From Actinomycetota bacterium (GTDB lineage Bacteria > Actinomycetota > Coriobacteriia > Anaerosomatales > Anaerosomataceae): a stretch of 64,000 bases of DNA. The stretch is from positions 1 through 64,000 of the forward strand of contig SBEH01000008.1 of NCBI GenBank assembly GCA_009668945.1. Direction: 5' to 3'. Under the pieces are notes generated by a model that saw nothing but the letters and a program-made list of their open reading frames with translations, was not told the DNA's origin and did not search any database. The translations under genes and the position numbers were made by a program. Positions 52,465 through 62,196 of the stretch are shown here, piece by piece (the stretch's first letter is position 1; every line of letters begins with the position of its first letter).

Positions 52465-53143
52465 CGGCCTCCGAGCCCTCGGCGTGTTCGTCTTCCTCGG
52501 CCATTTCGGCGAACTTGTCGACCCGGCGTGCGATCAGCTCCCGACGGCCCCAGAAGAGGAAGGCGAGCATCCCCACCAAGACGAGAAGGCCGAACCAGGT
52601 GATGCTGCGGGCGATCTTAAGAGCACGGTCGAAGTTCTCGGCGAAGACCCATCCGAGCGAGATCATCAGCGTCGTGTAGATGAGCGCGCCGACGAACGTG
52701 TACAGCTCAAAGATCCAGAGGCGCATGCTCGACACGCCGGCGATCATCGGCACGAAGTTCTTGAATCCGGCCGCGAAGCGGGAGACGAGCACCGTCTTGT
52801 TGCCGTGATGCTCGAAGTACTCCTCGGCCGCGGTGATGCGCTCCTCGTCGAAGAACCTGCCTCCCCACTTGAGGAGCGCGGCCCGACCGCCGCGGCGGCC
52901 GAAGAGGTAGGAGAGGTTGCTGCCGGTCAGCGTGCCCGCCAGCGACGAGATGCCGACGAGCCAGGGGTTCAGGCCGCCCATCTTCGCAACGAACCCCGCA
53001 GCCATCACGACCGTCTCTCCGGGCGTGAAGGATCCCAGGACGAAGAGGTTCTCGGCGACGGTGAAGAGCGCCACGATGAGGTACCCGAGCGTATCGAGCG
53101 CCGCGAGGAACCAGTCGAGTATCGGGACGCCGGTCTCAGGCAT
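52442..53143 (-). CDS. DedA-family membrane protein
   Basis: About 233 residues with five or so helices. It carries the DedA/VTT-type segments LFVLGSFTPGETVVMAAG, GTLTGSNLSYLFGRRGG and SRFAAGFKNFVPMIAGVS. DedA proteins are linked to phospholipid (undecaprenyl-phosphate and related) flipping and envelope homeostasis. A cytoplasmic acidic tail ends the chain. ATG 53143 has GGAGG nine bases upstream and directly follows the small membrane gene stop. The open frame upstream to 53176 encodes nothing conserved. Confidence 0.9.
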   Translation of the reverse strand: MPETGVPILDWFLAALDTLGYLIVALFTVAENLFVLGSFTPGETVVMAAGFVAKMGGLNPWLVGISSLAGTLTGSNLSYLFGRRGGRAALLKWGGRFFDEERITAAEEYFEHHGNKTVLVSRFAAGFKNFVPMIAGVSSMRLWIFELYTFVGALIYTTLMISLGWVFAENFDRALKIARSITWFGLLVLVGMLAFLFWGRRELIARRVDKFAEMAEEDEHAEGSEADVDLDLP

Positions 53144-53144
53144 G

Positions 53145-53582
53145 TCACTCGGCCTCCGGCGCGACAGACCACGCAACCCACTGGTCGAAACGCGGGTAGA
53201 GCAGCGCCAGACCGACCAGAGTCACGAGCAGCATGAGGTAGAAGTCGACGGCCTGGCGCGTCATCAGCGCAAGCGCAGCGCCGATCACGGCGGGCGCGAG
53301 AGCGAAGGCCACGAGCCGCCACGAGAGTGACACGACCGTCACGGGCGCGAGCGGTCTGGCCGCCGTGTCACGCGCACGGGTCCCGCGGCCCATCATCACG
53401 GACGCGATCGCCGCGGCGACGAACAGGTACCGCACAGCGCTCTCGGCGGTCTGGCCCTCGGCCCACCATGCGCTGGACGCTGCCGTCTGGATTGCCGCTG
53501 TCAGCGCCAGCGGCAGCAGTAGGACCGGCACCGCCCGGCGCGTCCAGGCAAGGTATGCGTCGCGGAGTGTCGGCGCGGTCAC
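53145..53582 (-). CDS. Small four-helix membrane protein, unknown function
   Basis: A 145-residue protein with about four hydrophobic helices (for example VLLLPLALTAAIQTAAS, YLFVAAAIASVMM, LVAFALAPAVIGAALALM, YLMLLVTLVGLALLY). The GTG start at 53582 overlaps the nadC stop (GTGA) and has GGAG eight bases upstream. I cannot assign a family. Overlaps with nadC and close spacing to dedA place it firmly in the operon. Confidence 0.75.
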   Translation of the reverse strand: MTAPTLRDAYLAWTRRAVPVLLLPLALTAAIQTAASSAWWAEGQTAESAVRYLFVAAAIASVMMGRGTRARDTAARPLAPVTVVSLSWRLVAFALAPAVIGAALALMTRQAVDFYLMLLVTLVGLALLYPRFDQWVAWSVAPEAE

Positions 53583-54487
53583 TTGCGTCGCTCCGCATCC
53601 AGCCCGAAGTCGAGCGGTGGCGCGAACGTGAGCGCGCTCGTCGAGACCCGGTCGATGCCGGCTGCGGCAAGGGCCGACAGGCGATCGAAGGTGATCCCCC
53701 CCGAAGCCTCCGTCAGACACGCCCGACCCTGCGCGGCCTCGCGCACGGCGACGACCGCCCGGGCGAGCGTGTCCTCGTCCATGTTGTCGAGCAGCACGTA
53801 GTCGGCGCCTGCCCCAGCCGCCTCAGCGGCCTGCGAGACCGACTCCGCCTCACACTCGACGAGCAGCCCCGGGTGCGCCGCTTTCTCCTGACGCACGGCG
53901 TCGGTCACGCTCCCGAATGCCACGATGTGGTTGTCCTTGATGAGGACCATGTCGAACAGCCCAGCCCGGTGGTTGTACGCGCCGCCGACACGTACCGCGT
54001 ACTTCGAGAGCGCCCGCAACCCGGGCAGCGTCTTTCGGGTATCTGTGACGGCGATCGCATCCCCCGCCGCACGTTGCCAGCGCCGCGCCTCGGAGGCGAT
54101 GCCGGAGAGTACCATCAGCAGGTTGAGCGCGGTGCGCTCTGCCGCGAGCACGGCGCGCGCGTCACCCTCGACCTCGAGCACCCTCTCGCCCGCACGGACA
54201 TCCGCACCCTCGGCCACGCGCGGAAAGCACTCGACGTTCGTGCCCGAAGCTTCGGCCAGCATCTCGAACGCGCGCGCAGCGACCGGCAGGCCGCACACAA
54301 CACCGGCTTCGCGTGCCACGATCGCACCGCAGAAGGGGTCCGGCAGCGCGAGCGCCGAGGACGTGGCGTCCCGCATGAGGAGTGACGAGTCCCCGCGTGC
54401 TGTCAGCACGCGCTCGGTTGCTACGCCGAGGTCCTCCGCAAGCGCGCGAGCGACAAGATCGTCGATCGGCGGCAGGTCGAAGCTCAT
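53579..54487 (-). CDS. nadC: Nicotinate-nucleotide pyrophosphorylase (carboxylating)
   Basis: Converts quinolinate and PRPP to nicotinate mononucleotide, the third step of de novo NAD synthesis. The 302-residue product shows ALAEDLGV at the N-terminus, TDTRKTLPGLRALSKYAVR, FDMVLIKDNHI, VECEAES and LTEASGGI. The ATG at 54487 overlaps the nadB stop (ATGA) and is the family start. The longer frame upstream is inside nadB. Confidence 0.95.
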   Translation of the reverse strand: MSFDLPPIDDLVARALAEDLGVATERVLTARGDSSLLMRDATSSALALPDPFCGAIVAREAGVVCGLPVAARAFEMLAEASGTNVECFPRVAEGADVRAGERVLEVEGDARAVLAAERTALNLLMVLSGIASEARRWQRAAGDAIAVTDTRKTLPGLRALSKYAVRVGGAYNHRAGLFDMVLIKDNHIVAFGSVTDAVRQEKAAHPGLLVECEAESVSQAAEAAGAGADYVLLDNMDEDTLARAVVAVREAAQGRACLTEASGGITFDRLSALAAAGIDRVSTSALTFAPPLDFGLDAERRK

Positions 54488-56136
54488 GCGCGACCTCCCG
54501 TCAGCATCGGCGCGTCGGCGACGTCCTCGGAGCGCACGTCGGCGCCCCGTCGCCACATGAGGTGCCGGCGCCACGCAGCGTCATCGCGGTCGGGATGGTC
54601 GGCGCGGAAGTGCGTCCCTCGGCTCTCCTCACGCATGCGGGCAGCAGCCACGGTAAGCCATGCGTTCACGAGCAAGTTCCGCGTTTCGATCGCATGCAGG
54701 TCCGTACCGCCGAGGTTGGCGGCAAGCCCGGCGATCCCTTCCGCCGCTCCGGCGAGTCCTTCGGCCGAACGTGTCACCCCCACGTGACGGCTCATCAGCA
54801 GCTGGAGTGCCGAACGGGCGGCACGCTGGTCCGCGCCGACGGGTTCGGCGACGTCCGCGTGCGCGCGTCCCGCCCGGGCGCGACCGCGTTCGCCCTCGAG
54901 CGCGCGCACGATCCTGCGCGAGCACACGAGCCCCTCGAGGAGCGAGTTGCTCGCGAGCCGGTTCGCCCCGTGCAGGCCCGAGGCGGCGCACTCGCCGGCC
55001 GCGTAGAGTCCGGGCAGTGATGTGCGGCCGTCGATGTCCACGCGCACACCGCCGATGAGGTAGTGCGCCGCCGGCGCCACCGGCACCAGGTCGCTTGAGA
55101 GGTCGAAGCCGGCCTCGCGGCAGCCCTCGGTGACTGTCGGGAAGCGCCCGGCGAGGAACTCCGCGCCGAGGTGCCGGGCATCGAGCCAGACGTTCGGCCG
55201 GTTGCAGCGGTGCATGACCTTCTCGATCTCGCGGCTCACCACATCGCGCGGGGCAAGCTCGGCCAGCGGGTGGAGCGCGGGCATGAAGCGCTCGAGATTG
55301 CAGTCGAGCAGGTATGCACCTTCACCCCGCAGCGCCTCCGTGATGAGGAACTTCACGGTCGACGCGCTGTCGAGCGCGGTAGGGTGGAACTGCACGAACT
55401 CCATATCCGCGATCTCCGCGCCTGCGCGCCACGCTGCAGCGATCCCATCGCCGGTGGCCACGAGCGGGTTGGTCGTGACGCGGTACACCTGTCCGGCGCC
55501 GCCGCTCGCCAGGATCACCGCCCCTGCGGAAAGCGCGATGAGCGCGTGCGAGCCGCTGTCCATCACAAGCGCCCCGGTGCAGCGATCGTCGTCGGTCAGC
55601 AGGTCCACCAGGAATGCGTCTTCGACGAGCTGGATCCCAGGCGTGCGGCGCACCACCGCCGAGAGCGTGTTCTGGACCTCGGCACCGGTGGCATCGCCCG
55701 AGTGAAGGACGCGCGGCAGGCTGTGGCCTCCCTCGCGTGCGAGCGCGACCTTGCCGCCCTCGGCGCGATCGAACCGCACGCCGAGCGTCTCCAGTTCTGC
55801 CAGCGCGTCGGCGGCTTCGCTCACCACCGAGCGCACCACATCGGGGTCGCACAGCCCCTGCCCCACCACGAGCGTGTCGGCGAGGTGCAGTTCCACCGAG
55901 TCCGCTTCGCCCACCGCGCCGGCGATGCCTCCCTGCGCGTACCACGTGTTCGCGTCGGTTACTTCGGACTTCGTGACCAGCGTGACCGTGCCAAGCCGGG
56001 CGGCATGAAGCGCTGCGGTGAGTCCCGCGATGCCCGAGCCGATGATGAGCACGTCGCTGCGCTCGGCGGGCATGGCGGCGGTGTCGAACGAGACGACGTA
56101 GCGCTGATCGAGGGCGGCGGGCACGACGGAGGACAT
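54484..56136 (-). CDS. nadB: L-aspartate oxidase
   Basis: A 550-residue FAD enzyme that oxidises aspartate to iminoaspartate for quinolinate synthesis. The dinucleotide fold VLIIGSGIAGLTAALHAARLG is near residue 28. DMEFVQFHPTAL, ITEALRGEGAYLL, APAAHYLIGGVRVDIDGR and GANRLASNSLLEGLVCSRR are flavoprotein-subunit signatures shared with SdhA. The context nadA-nadB-nadC makes NadB the right assignment. A 6-bp gap separates it from nadA. Confidence 0.95.
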   Translation of the reverse strand: MSSVVPAALDQRYVVSFDTAAMPAERSDVLIIGSGIAGLTAALHAARLGTVTLVTKSEVTDANTWYAQGGIAGAVGEADSVELHLADTLVVGQGLCDPDVVRSVVSEAADALAELETLGVRFDRAEGGKVALAREGGHSLPRVLHSGDATGAEVQNTLSAVVRRTPGIQLVEDAFLVDLLTDDDRCTGALVMDSGSHALIALSAGAVILASGGAGQVYRVTTNPLVATGDGIAAAWRAGAEIADMEFVQFHPTALDSASTVKFLITEALRGEGAYLLDCNLERFMPALHPLAELAPRDVVSREIEKVMHRCNRPNVWLDARHLGAEFLAGRFPTVTEGCREAGFDLSSDLVPVAPAAHYLIGGVRVDIDGRTSLPGLYAAGECAASGLHGANRLASNSLLEGLVCSRRIVRALEGERGRARAGRAHADVAEPVGADQRAARSALQLLMSRHVGVTRSAEGLAGAAEGIAGLAANLGGTDLHAIETRNLLVNAWLTVAAARMREESRGTHFRADHPDRDDAAWRRHLMWRRGADVRSEDVADAPMLTGGRA

Positions 56137-56142
56137 CTCGCG

Positions 56143-57063
56143 CTATCCGATCGCGGTCATGCGCTCAAGCGAACCCCGGGCGGCGTCCGCAACCTCCGCG
56201 GGCACCACGATCTCGCCACTCATGTCGCGCAGTGCGTCGCGGACGTGGTCGAGACGGGTCATCTTCATGTTCGGGCACAGCATCGCAGGCGCGAGACCGA
56301 CAAAGCGCTTGCCCGGTGCCGCCTTCTCGAGTCCGGTGAGCAAGCCGCTCTCCGTCACGACGATGATCTCCTCCGCATCGCTCGCCGCCGACCACCGGAG
56401 CATCTGGCTCGTGGAGAGAACGGCGTCGGCCGCCGCGGTGATCTCGGGCCGGCATTCAGGATGCGCGATCACCGGCGCGCCGGGATGCTGCCGCCTGGCG
56501 TCCTCCACCTGCTCGAGGGTCACCCGGTCGTGCGTCGGACAGTAGCCGTCCCAGAGGATCATCTCGACCTCGGGCAGCTTCGACGCGATCCACGTGCCGA
56601 GGTTGCGATCGGGACCGAACAGGACCTTGGGCGAGCCGAGGGAGCGCACGACCTCCACCGCATTGGCCGACGTGCAACAGACGTCGGTGAGCACCTTGAC
56701 CTCCGCCGAGGAGTTCACGTACATCACGACCGGGACGCCCGGGTACTCCGCCTTCCAGGCGGCGAGCTGCTCGCCTGTGATCATGTCGGCCATCGGACAG
56801 CCCGCGTCGGTGCGTGGGATCAGCACCGTCTTAGCGGGCGCCAGGATCTTCGCCGTCTCCGCCATGAAGCGCACACCGGCGAGCACGATGACCGATGCTT
56901 CGGCCGCCGCCGCACGCCTGGCGAGCTCAAGCGAGTCGCCCACCACGTCGGCGATCGCCTGCACCTCGGCACGCTGGTAGTTGTGCGCGAAGATCACGGC
57001 GTCGCGCTCGCGCGCGAGTTCCCGTACCTCGGCCGACAGCGCCTCCAGAATCGCGACGTCCAC
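56143..57063 (-). CDS. nadA: Quinolinate synthase
   Basis: A 306-residue [4Fe-4S] enzyme that condenses iminoaspartate with dihydroxyacetone phosphate. Visible features are AVIFAHNYQRAEVQAIAD, YVNSSAEVKVLTDVCCTSANA, VIAHPECRPE and LAPAMLCPNMKMT, which hold the cluster cysteines. The GTG start at 57063 overlaps the panC stop (TAGTG). The longer upstream frame lies inside panC and is not NadA-like. Confidence 0.95.
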   Translation of the reverse strand: MDVAILEALSAEVRELARERDAVIFAHNYQRAEVQAIADVVGDSLELARRAAAAEASVIVLAGVRFMAETAKILAPAKTVLIPRTDAGCPMADMITGEQLAAWKAEYPGVPVVMYVNSSAEVKVLTDVCCTSANAVEVVRSLGSPKVLFGPDRNLGTWIASKLPEVEMILWDGYCPTHDRVTLEQVEDARRQHPGAPVIAHPECRPEITAAADAVLSTSQMLRWSAASDAEEIIVVTESGLLTGLEKAAPGKRFVGLAPAMLCPNMKMTRLDHVRDALRDMSGEIVVPAEVADAARGSLERMTAIG

Positions 57064-57914
57064 TAGCCCACCGCCAGTGCGAGGTTGTCGATGAGACGCG
57101 TCGAGCCTACGCGCGCGGCGATGAGCGCACGTGCCGGCGCGCTGCCGAGCGTCTCGAGCGGCGCGAGTGTCGCGGCGTCTACCACCGCGACGTAGTCGAG
57201 CGCCGCAAGCGACTCGCCCTCGACGGCTCCGCACATCGCCTCCTCGAGCACCCGCGCATCTCGTTCGCCGTCGAGTGCGAGAGTCTCTGCGCTGCGAAGC
57301 GCACGGTAGAGCACCGTCGCCGCTTCGCGCTCATCGCGAGACAGGTACGCGTTGCGGCTGGACATCGCGAGTCCGTCGCACTCGCGCACCGTGGGACATC
57401 CGACCACCTTCACGGGCAGGTCAAGATCGCGAACCATGCGCCGGATGACCGTGAGCTGCTGATAGTCCTTCTCGCCGAAGAACGCCAGATCGGGCCCCAC
57501 CACCGAGAGGAGCTTCGTCACGACCGTGCACACGCCGCCGAAGTGCGTAGGGCGCGTCGCGCCTTCGAGCACGGCACCGAGCGCACCCGGGTCCACGGTG
57601 ACATCCGCGCCGCCGCCGTACATCGCCTCGGATGTAGGCGTGAACGCCAGATCTGCTCCCTCGGCGCCAAGCAGGTCGAGATCGCGTTCGAGGTCCCGCG
57701 GGTAGGCGGCGAAGTCCTCGCCCGGCGCGAACTGCGTGGGGTTCACGAACACCGAGACGACCACGTAGTCGGCGCGCTCGTGCGCGGCACGGACGAGCGA
57801 CAGATGTCCGTCGTGCAGCGCGCCCATCGTCGGGACGAGCGCGATGCGCTTACTCTCGCGCCGCGCCTCGCCGACGGCTTGCCGGACCTCGTCCTTCGAG
57901 CCGAGCCGCTCCAC
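57063..57914 (-). CDS. panC: Pantothenate synthetase
   Basis: ATP-dependent ligation of pantoate and beta-alanine. The 283-residue product has the HIGH-type motif PTMGALHDGHLSLVRAA, VSVFVNPTQFAPGEDF, FFGEKDYQQL and MSSRNAYLS. The GTG start at 57914 overlaps the panB stop (TAGTG), matching the junction style of panC-nadA. With panB and coaX it covers part of the coenzyme A pathway. Confidence 0.96.
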   Translation of the reverse strand: MERLGSKDEVRQAVGEARRESKRIALVPTMGALHDGHLSLVRAAHERADYVVVSVFVNPTQFAPGEDFAAYPRDLERDLDLLGAEGADLAFTPTSEAMYGGGADVTVDPGALGAVLEGATRPTHFGGVCTVVTKLLSVVGPDLAFFGEKDYQQLTVIRRMVRDLDLPVKVVGCPTVRECDGLAMSSRNAYLSRDEREAATVLYRALRSAETLALDGERDARVLEEAMCGAVEGESLAALDYVAVVDAATLAPLETLGSAPARALIAARVGSTRLIDNLALAVG

Positions 57915-58798
57915 TAGCCCTCCTCGTCGGTGAGCGGCAGTATGCGCTCCAGTTCGGCCACGACATCCGCCGCGAGATGCGACGTCTGCTTCTCGGTCGG
58001 GAAGGCGCCGCTGCGCACGTCATCCACGTACGCGGAGACGGCCTTGCCGATGACCGCCCCGGCCTCGGTATAGCGCCTCGCATGCTTCGGCGTGAAGTCA
58101 CCGAGCCCCAGCACGTCGTGGTAGACCTGCACCTGACCGTCGCACCCGGCACCCGCACCGATGCCGATGGTCGGTATCGTCAGCTCCTCGCTGACCATCT
58201 GCGCGAGTTCGGCCGGCACGAGTTCGAGCACCACCGCGAACGCGCCCGCAGCCTCGAGCGCGAGGCAGTCCTCGACCAGGCGGATGGCGCTCGCCGAATC
58301 GCGCCCCTGGAGCTTGTAGCCGCCGAAGACGTTCACCGACTGGGGCGTGAGTCCGACGTGGCCCATCACGGGTATGCCGGCATCGGTCATCAGCCCCACC
58401 GTATCAGCCACCGCCATGCCGCCCTCGAGCTTCACCGCCTGCGCACCGGCCTCCGCGAGGAACCGGCCGGCGTTGCGCAGCGCGTCCTCGACGCTCGCCT
58501 GGTAGCTCATGAACGGCATGTCGGCGATGACGAGCGCCCGCTTCGCGCCGCGCGACACGGCCGCGGTCGCGCGCAGCATGTCGTCCATGGTGACCGGCAG
58601 CGTGCTGTCGTAGCCGAGAACGGTCATGCCGAGCGAGTCGCCGACGAGGATGGCGTCCACGCCTGCCGCCTCCACGAGGCGCGCGCCGGAAACGTCGTAC
58701 GCTGTGATGACTGCGATGCGCTCGCCGGAGGCCTTCATCGCGATCAGGTCTGTGGTGGTCACTCGTGCGGCTGGTCTGCCCGCCGGCGTTGCGCTCAT
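57914..58798 (-). CDS. panB: 3-methyl-2-oxobutanoate hydroxymethyltransferase
   Basis: Adds a hydroxymethyl group from methylene-tetrahydrofolate to ketoisovalerate, giving ketopantoate. The 294-residue product shows VITAYDVSGARLVEAAGVDAI, VGDSLGMTVLGYDSTLPVT, KLEGG, GHVGLTPQSVNVFGGYKLQG and IGIGAGAGCDGQVQVYHDVLG. The ATG at 58798 has GGAG upstream and begins the family N-terminus. It is probably the first gene of the pan-nad operon. A 136-bp gap separates it from folK. Confidence 0.95.
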   Translation of the reverse strand: MSATPAGRPAARVTTTDLIAMKASGERIAVITAYDVSGARLVEAAGVDAILVGDSLGMTVLGYDSTLPVTMDDMLRATAAVSRGAKRALVIADMPFMSYQASVEDALRNAGRFLAEAGAQAVKLEGGMAVADTVGLMTDAGIPVMGHVGLTPQSVNVFGGYKLQGRDSASAIRLVEDCLALEAAGAFAVVLELVPAELAQMVSEELTIPTIGIGAGAGCDGQVQVYHDVLGLGDFTPKHARRYTEAGAVIGKAVSAYVDDVRSGAFPTEKQTSHLAADVVAELERILPLTDEEG

Positions 58799-58934
58799 AG
58801 TCCCACTCCATCCCGGTGGTCCCGGCCGCTTCCTCCGGTCCGGGCCGCCTTCAAGAAACGGAGCACGAGTATACACCCCGACGTGCGGGGACGCGCGTTT
58901 CCCGACTTGCGGGGAGGCGACGGACGGCGGGCTG

Positions 58935-59768
58935 TCAGGCGCCGTCGCTGTCCGGCTCCGGCGGCTCGTCGAGAACCGGCTGCGCCGCATGCACGTCGGC
59001 GAGCAGCTCCCGGGCGCGCGCCGCCATCGTCGGCGGGACGAGCAGCCGGTACGTCCGCGGCAGAGCCCAGGGACTGTACTCCAACTGCGGCGGCATGGGG
59101 TCCCAGCCTATGGGGATGCCCTCCTGCTCCAGCACGGCCGCGTCGAACAGCAGGTCCATGGCGAACGACGTTCCGACACCGACGGCGAAGCGCCTGGACG
59201 CGATTTCCTCCCACCCGGCGAAGTCCGCGCCGAACCGCTGCGGCCCCGTCCAGCCTCCGGGAGGGGGCGTCACGTCCTCGTAGCCGGGGACGGGCCCGAG
59301 TCCCGAGGTGATGCGCCCTTGCGTCGCGCGGTCGCGCGTGACCGGGGAACCGTCGGGCCACTCGGCGTGCGGCGCGATCTCGAGCAGTGGCGAGACCGCG
59401 AAGTCGCGATCAGCCAGACGCGGATGCGGGACGGTGAGCTCGGGCGTATCCCACTCGTCATCACCGTAGAGGAGGACGTCGAGATCGATCAGCCGCGGGC
59501 CATACCGCTCGCCGGGGACGCGCCCGAGTGCAGCCTCGATGTCCTCGAGGAGGCCGAGGAGGCGGTCCGCGGGGATGGCGGTTGCGATTCGCGCCACGGC
59601 ATTCGCGAAAGGCGGCTGGTCGGTCACCCCCCACGGCTCCGATTCCACGGCGTTGGACACCGAGATCACCCGGGTCTCGTCGAGCCCGCCGATCGCGTCG
59701 AGCGCCCGGCGAAGGTTCGCGAGCCGGTCGCCGAGGTTGCTGCCGAGGCCTACATACGCGTCGGTCAC
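58935..59768 (-). CDS. folK: HPPK (7,8-dihydro-6-hydroxymethylpterin pyrophosphokinase) with C-terminal extension
   Basis: Transfers pyrophosphate to the pterin before FolP. Residues 1-160 are [49 protein letters not shown] and VPHPRLADRDF. The remaining 115 residues are not part of HPPK. They are Pro/Trp/Gly-rich and include a segment (RTYRLLVPPTMAARARELL) like DUF2007-type domains. The GTG start at 59768 overlaps the folP stop (GTGA). No folB (dihydroneopterin aldolase) lies between folE and folK here. Confidence 0.9.
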   Translation of the reverse strand: MTDAYVGLGSNLGDRLANLRRALDAIGGLDETRVISVSNAVESEPWGVTDQPPFANAVARIATAIPADRLLGLLEDIEAALGRVPGERYGPRLIDLDVLLYGDDEWDTPELTVPHPRLADRDFAVSPLLEIAPHAEWPDGSPVTRDRATQGRITSGLGPVPGYEDVTPPPGGWTGPQRFGADFAGWEEIASRRFAVGVGTSFAMDLLFDAAVLEQEGIPIGWDPMPPQLEYSPWALPRTYRLLVPPTMAARARELLADVHAAQPVLDEPPEPDSDGA

Positions 59769-60634
59769 CTCGCGCCGCCCTCGATAGCTGACCACACGCT
59801 GAGCGCCCGGACGGTCTCCGCCACGTCGTGCACCCGCACCACATCGACGCCGTGCCCTGCTGCCCACACAGCGGCGATCACGCTTCCCGCCACGCGCCGG
59901 TCGGGCCGCTCCTCGCCGGTGATCTCGCCTATGAAGCGCTTCCGCGACGCGCCGACGAGTACCGTATGCCCGAGGGCTGCGATCTCCGGAAGCCTGGCGA
60001 GCAGTTCGAGGTTGTGTTCTGTCGTCTTTCCGAACCCGATCCCGGGATCGACGGCGATACGCTCGCAGGCCACGCCCGCGGCCTCGAGAGCCGCAGCCTG
60101 CGACGCGAGGTAGTCGCGAACCTCGACCACCACGTCGCCGTATTCCGGCGCAGCCTGCATCGTCTTCGGCTCGCCGAGCATGTGCATCGCGACGACACCG
60201 GCATCGCATGCCGCCGCTGCTTCGGTCATCGCCGGATCGCGGAAGCCGGAAATGTCGTTGATGATGCTTGCGCCCTCGGCCACGCACGCCCGGGCAACCT
60301 CGGCGTGGCGCGTGTCGATGGACACCGGGATATCCAGGCCGTGCACGAGCGCCGCTACGACCGGCAGCACGCGCTCCAGCTCCTCGACGACGGACACCTC
60401 ATCGGAGCCGGGCCGCGTGGACTCGCCGCCGACATCGATCATGTCCGCGCCTTCGCGCGCCATCTGCAGTCCGCGCTCGAGTGCAGCGAGCGGGTCGAGG
60501 AACCGGCCGCCGTCGGAGAACGAGTCCGGCGTGACGTTGAGGATGCCCATGACGAGCGGGCGCGCAAGGCCGAGCGCGTACCGCCCGCAACGCCAGATGC
60601 GGGAGCTGGCGGCCGCGGCGCCGGCATCGTTCAT
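59765..60634 (-). CDS. folP: Dihydropteroate synthase
   Basis: Condenses p-aminobenzoate with the pterin pyrophosphate; the target of sulfonamides. The 289-residue product shows [48 protein letters not shown] and [12 protein letters not shown]. The length is normal. The ATG overlaps the folE stop (ATGA) and the stop overlaps the folK start. Confidence 0.96.
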   Translation of the reverse strand: MNDAGAAAASSRIWRCGRYALGLARPLVMGILNVTPDSFSDGGRFLDPLAALERGLQMAREGADMIDVGGESTRPGSDEVSVVEELERVLPVVAALVHGLDIPVSIDTRHAEVARACVAEGASIINDISGFRDPAMTEAAAACDAGVVAMHMLGEPKTMQAAPEYGDVVVEVRDYLASQAAALEAAGVACERIAVDPGIGFGKTTEHNLELLARLPEIAALGHTVLVGASRKRFIGEITGEERPDRRVAGSVIAAVWAAGHGVDVVRVHDVAETVRALSVWSAIEGGAR

Positions 60635-61197
60635 CGCGCGCCCTTGATGAGGCTCATCGCCTCGGCGCGAGTGGCGGCATTGCGTGCGAAGATGCCCCGC
60701 ACCGCCGACGTGGTGGTGATGGCACCCGGCTTCTGCACCCCGCGCATCGACATGCAGAGGTGCTCGGCCTCGATCACGACCAGCGCTCCCTGCGGCTCAA
60801 GCTGCTCCACCAGCGTGTCGGCGATCTGAGAGGTCATGCGCTCCTGGACCTGCGGACGCCGCGCGTACACCTCCACCAGCCGCCCGAGCTTGGACAGTCC
60901 GCAGATGCGTCCGTCCTCGCCCGGAACGTACGCCAGGTGCGCCTTGCCCACGAAAGGCAGCAGGTGGTGCTCGCACACCGAGTACAGGGGGATGTCGCGT
61001 ATAAGCACCATCTCCTGATGACCTTCGTTGAAGGTGACCTGGAAGTGCTCGGCCGCATCAGTGTCGAGTCCGGCGAAGATCTCGGCGTACATCTCCGCCA
61101 CGCGACGGGGTGTGTCCTGCAGCCCCTCGCGTCCCGGATCCTCCCCGATACCCTCGAGGATGAGGCGCACGCCCTCTTCGATCTTCGCGCGGTCCAT
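60631..61197 (-). CDS. folE: GTP cyclohydrolase I
   Basis: Opens the folate pathway by converting GTP to dihydroneopterin triphosphate. The 188-residue product shows the zinc and active-site motifs [19 protein letters not shown] and [12 protein letters not shown], and the [15 protein letters not shown] segment. It is the first gene of folE-folP-folK, with a possible -10 box about 30 bp upstream. Confidence 0.96.
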   Translation of the reverse strand: MDRAKIEEGVRLILEGIGEDPGREGLQDTPRRVAEMYAEIFAGLDTDAAEHFQVTFNEGHQEMVLIRDIPLYSVCEHHLLPFVGKAHLAYVPGEDGRICGLSKLGRLVEVYARRPQVQERMTSQIADTLVEQLEPQGALVVIEAEHLCMSMRGVQKPGAITTTSAVRGIFARNAATRAEAMSLIKGAR

Positions 61198-61229
61198 AGA
61201 GCCCTCCGCCGACGGCGTCAGTGTCTGGG

Positions 61230-61257
61230 ATTGTACCCTACGGAACCGTTCGAACGG
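61230..61257 (-). promoter_or_regulatory. Possible folE promoter -10 box and palindrome
   Basis: Minus-strand TACAAT (61230-61235) suits a -10 element. The perfect 12-bp palindrome CCGTTCGAACGG (61246-61257) covers the spacer and -35 area, where no good -35 is seen. This may be a regulator-dependent promoter for folE. Confidence 0.35.
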
Positions 61258-61269
61258 CCGCTACCGCCG

Positions 61270-62193
61270 CTAGCCGAAGACGCGCACAAACGATATCGCC
61301 GCCGGGCCGAGGATGACGAGCAGGGTGGCCGGCAGGATGCACAGCACCAGCGGGAACACCAGCTTGACCGGCGCCTTCTGCGCGGCCTCCTCGGCGAACT
61401 GGCGGCGCTTCGTCCGCATCTCGGCCGCCTGTGTCCGAAGCACGCTGCTCACCGAAACGCCGAAGACGTCGGCCTGGACGATCGCCATGATGAATCCGTT
61501 CAGCTCGGGGACCTCCGTGCGCGCCGAGAGGTGACGCAGCGCCTCGGCCCGGCTCACGCCCGCCTGGACCTCCTGAAGCATCCGCCCGAACTGCTCGGAC
61601 AGCGGCCCGGAGGTGTTGCGCACTATCTTGGCGATCGCCTGGTCGAAACCGAGACCCGCCTCGACAGAGATCGTCAGCATGTCGAGCATATCGGGAAGCA
61701 TGCGGCGGATCGCGTTCTTGTAGTCGGTGATCCGCGACGCGAGCCAGAGGTCCGGCATGAAGAAGGCGAGGATGACGAGCGGGATCACGACCAGCAGCCA
61801 GGTCGTCGGGCTGAGCGGTCGGATGACCGAGATCGCGGTGAACAGCAATCCCGTTCCGACGGCCGAGAGTATCTTGACGACCATGAACCGCCCGACCTCC
61901 ATGCCGCGCGGGTTGCCGGCAAGCACGAGCCGGCGGCGAACGCTGTCGGCGTACCCCTTCGGCGCCGCTGCCGAACCGGCCCGCTTCACCGCATCGGCTA
62001 CGGGCGCGCTCACGCGCTCGGCGAACGGGCGCAGAAGCGGTTCGACTTGCTTGGCCTGCTTCGCTTCGTACTCGCTCATCTTGCGCAGTCGACGTGTGAC
62101 CTGCATCTCCTCGGAGAAGACCGTTGAAAGCACGAGGTAGGCAAGCGCGACCACCATCGAGAACACGAGGAAGACGACGATAGGGGCGAGCAC
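61270..62193 (-). CDS. tadC: TadC-like type II/Tad secretion inner membrane protein
   Basis: A 307-residue GspF-family protein. An N-terminal helix and a basic cytoplasmic region are followed by the T2SSF domain with MLPDMLDMLTISVEAGLGFDQAI-type sequence (about residues 160-190), FGVSVSSVLRTQAAEMRTKRR, and two C-terminal helices. Tad systems assemble Flp-type pili or pseudopili with TadA, TadB and TadC. The GTG start is 3 bp after the TadB-fusion stop. The pair of F-type proteins identifies this one as TadC. Confidence 0.88.
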   Translation of the reverse strand: MLAPIVVFLVFSMVVALAYLVLSTVFSEEMQVTRRLRKMSEYEAKQAKQVEPLLRPFAERVSAPVADAVKRAGSAAAPKGYADSVRRRLVLAGNPRGMEVGRFMVVKILSAVGTGLLFTAISVIRPLSPTTWLLVVIPLVILAFFMPDLWLASRITDYKNAIRRMLPDMLDMLTISVEAGLGFDQAIAKIVRNTSGPLSEQFGRMLQEVQAGVSRAEALRHLSARTEVPELNGFIMAIVQADVFGVSVSSVLRTQAAEMRTKRRQFAEEAAQKAPVKLVFPLVLCILPATLLVILGPAAISFVRVFG

Positions 62194-62196
62194 GGC

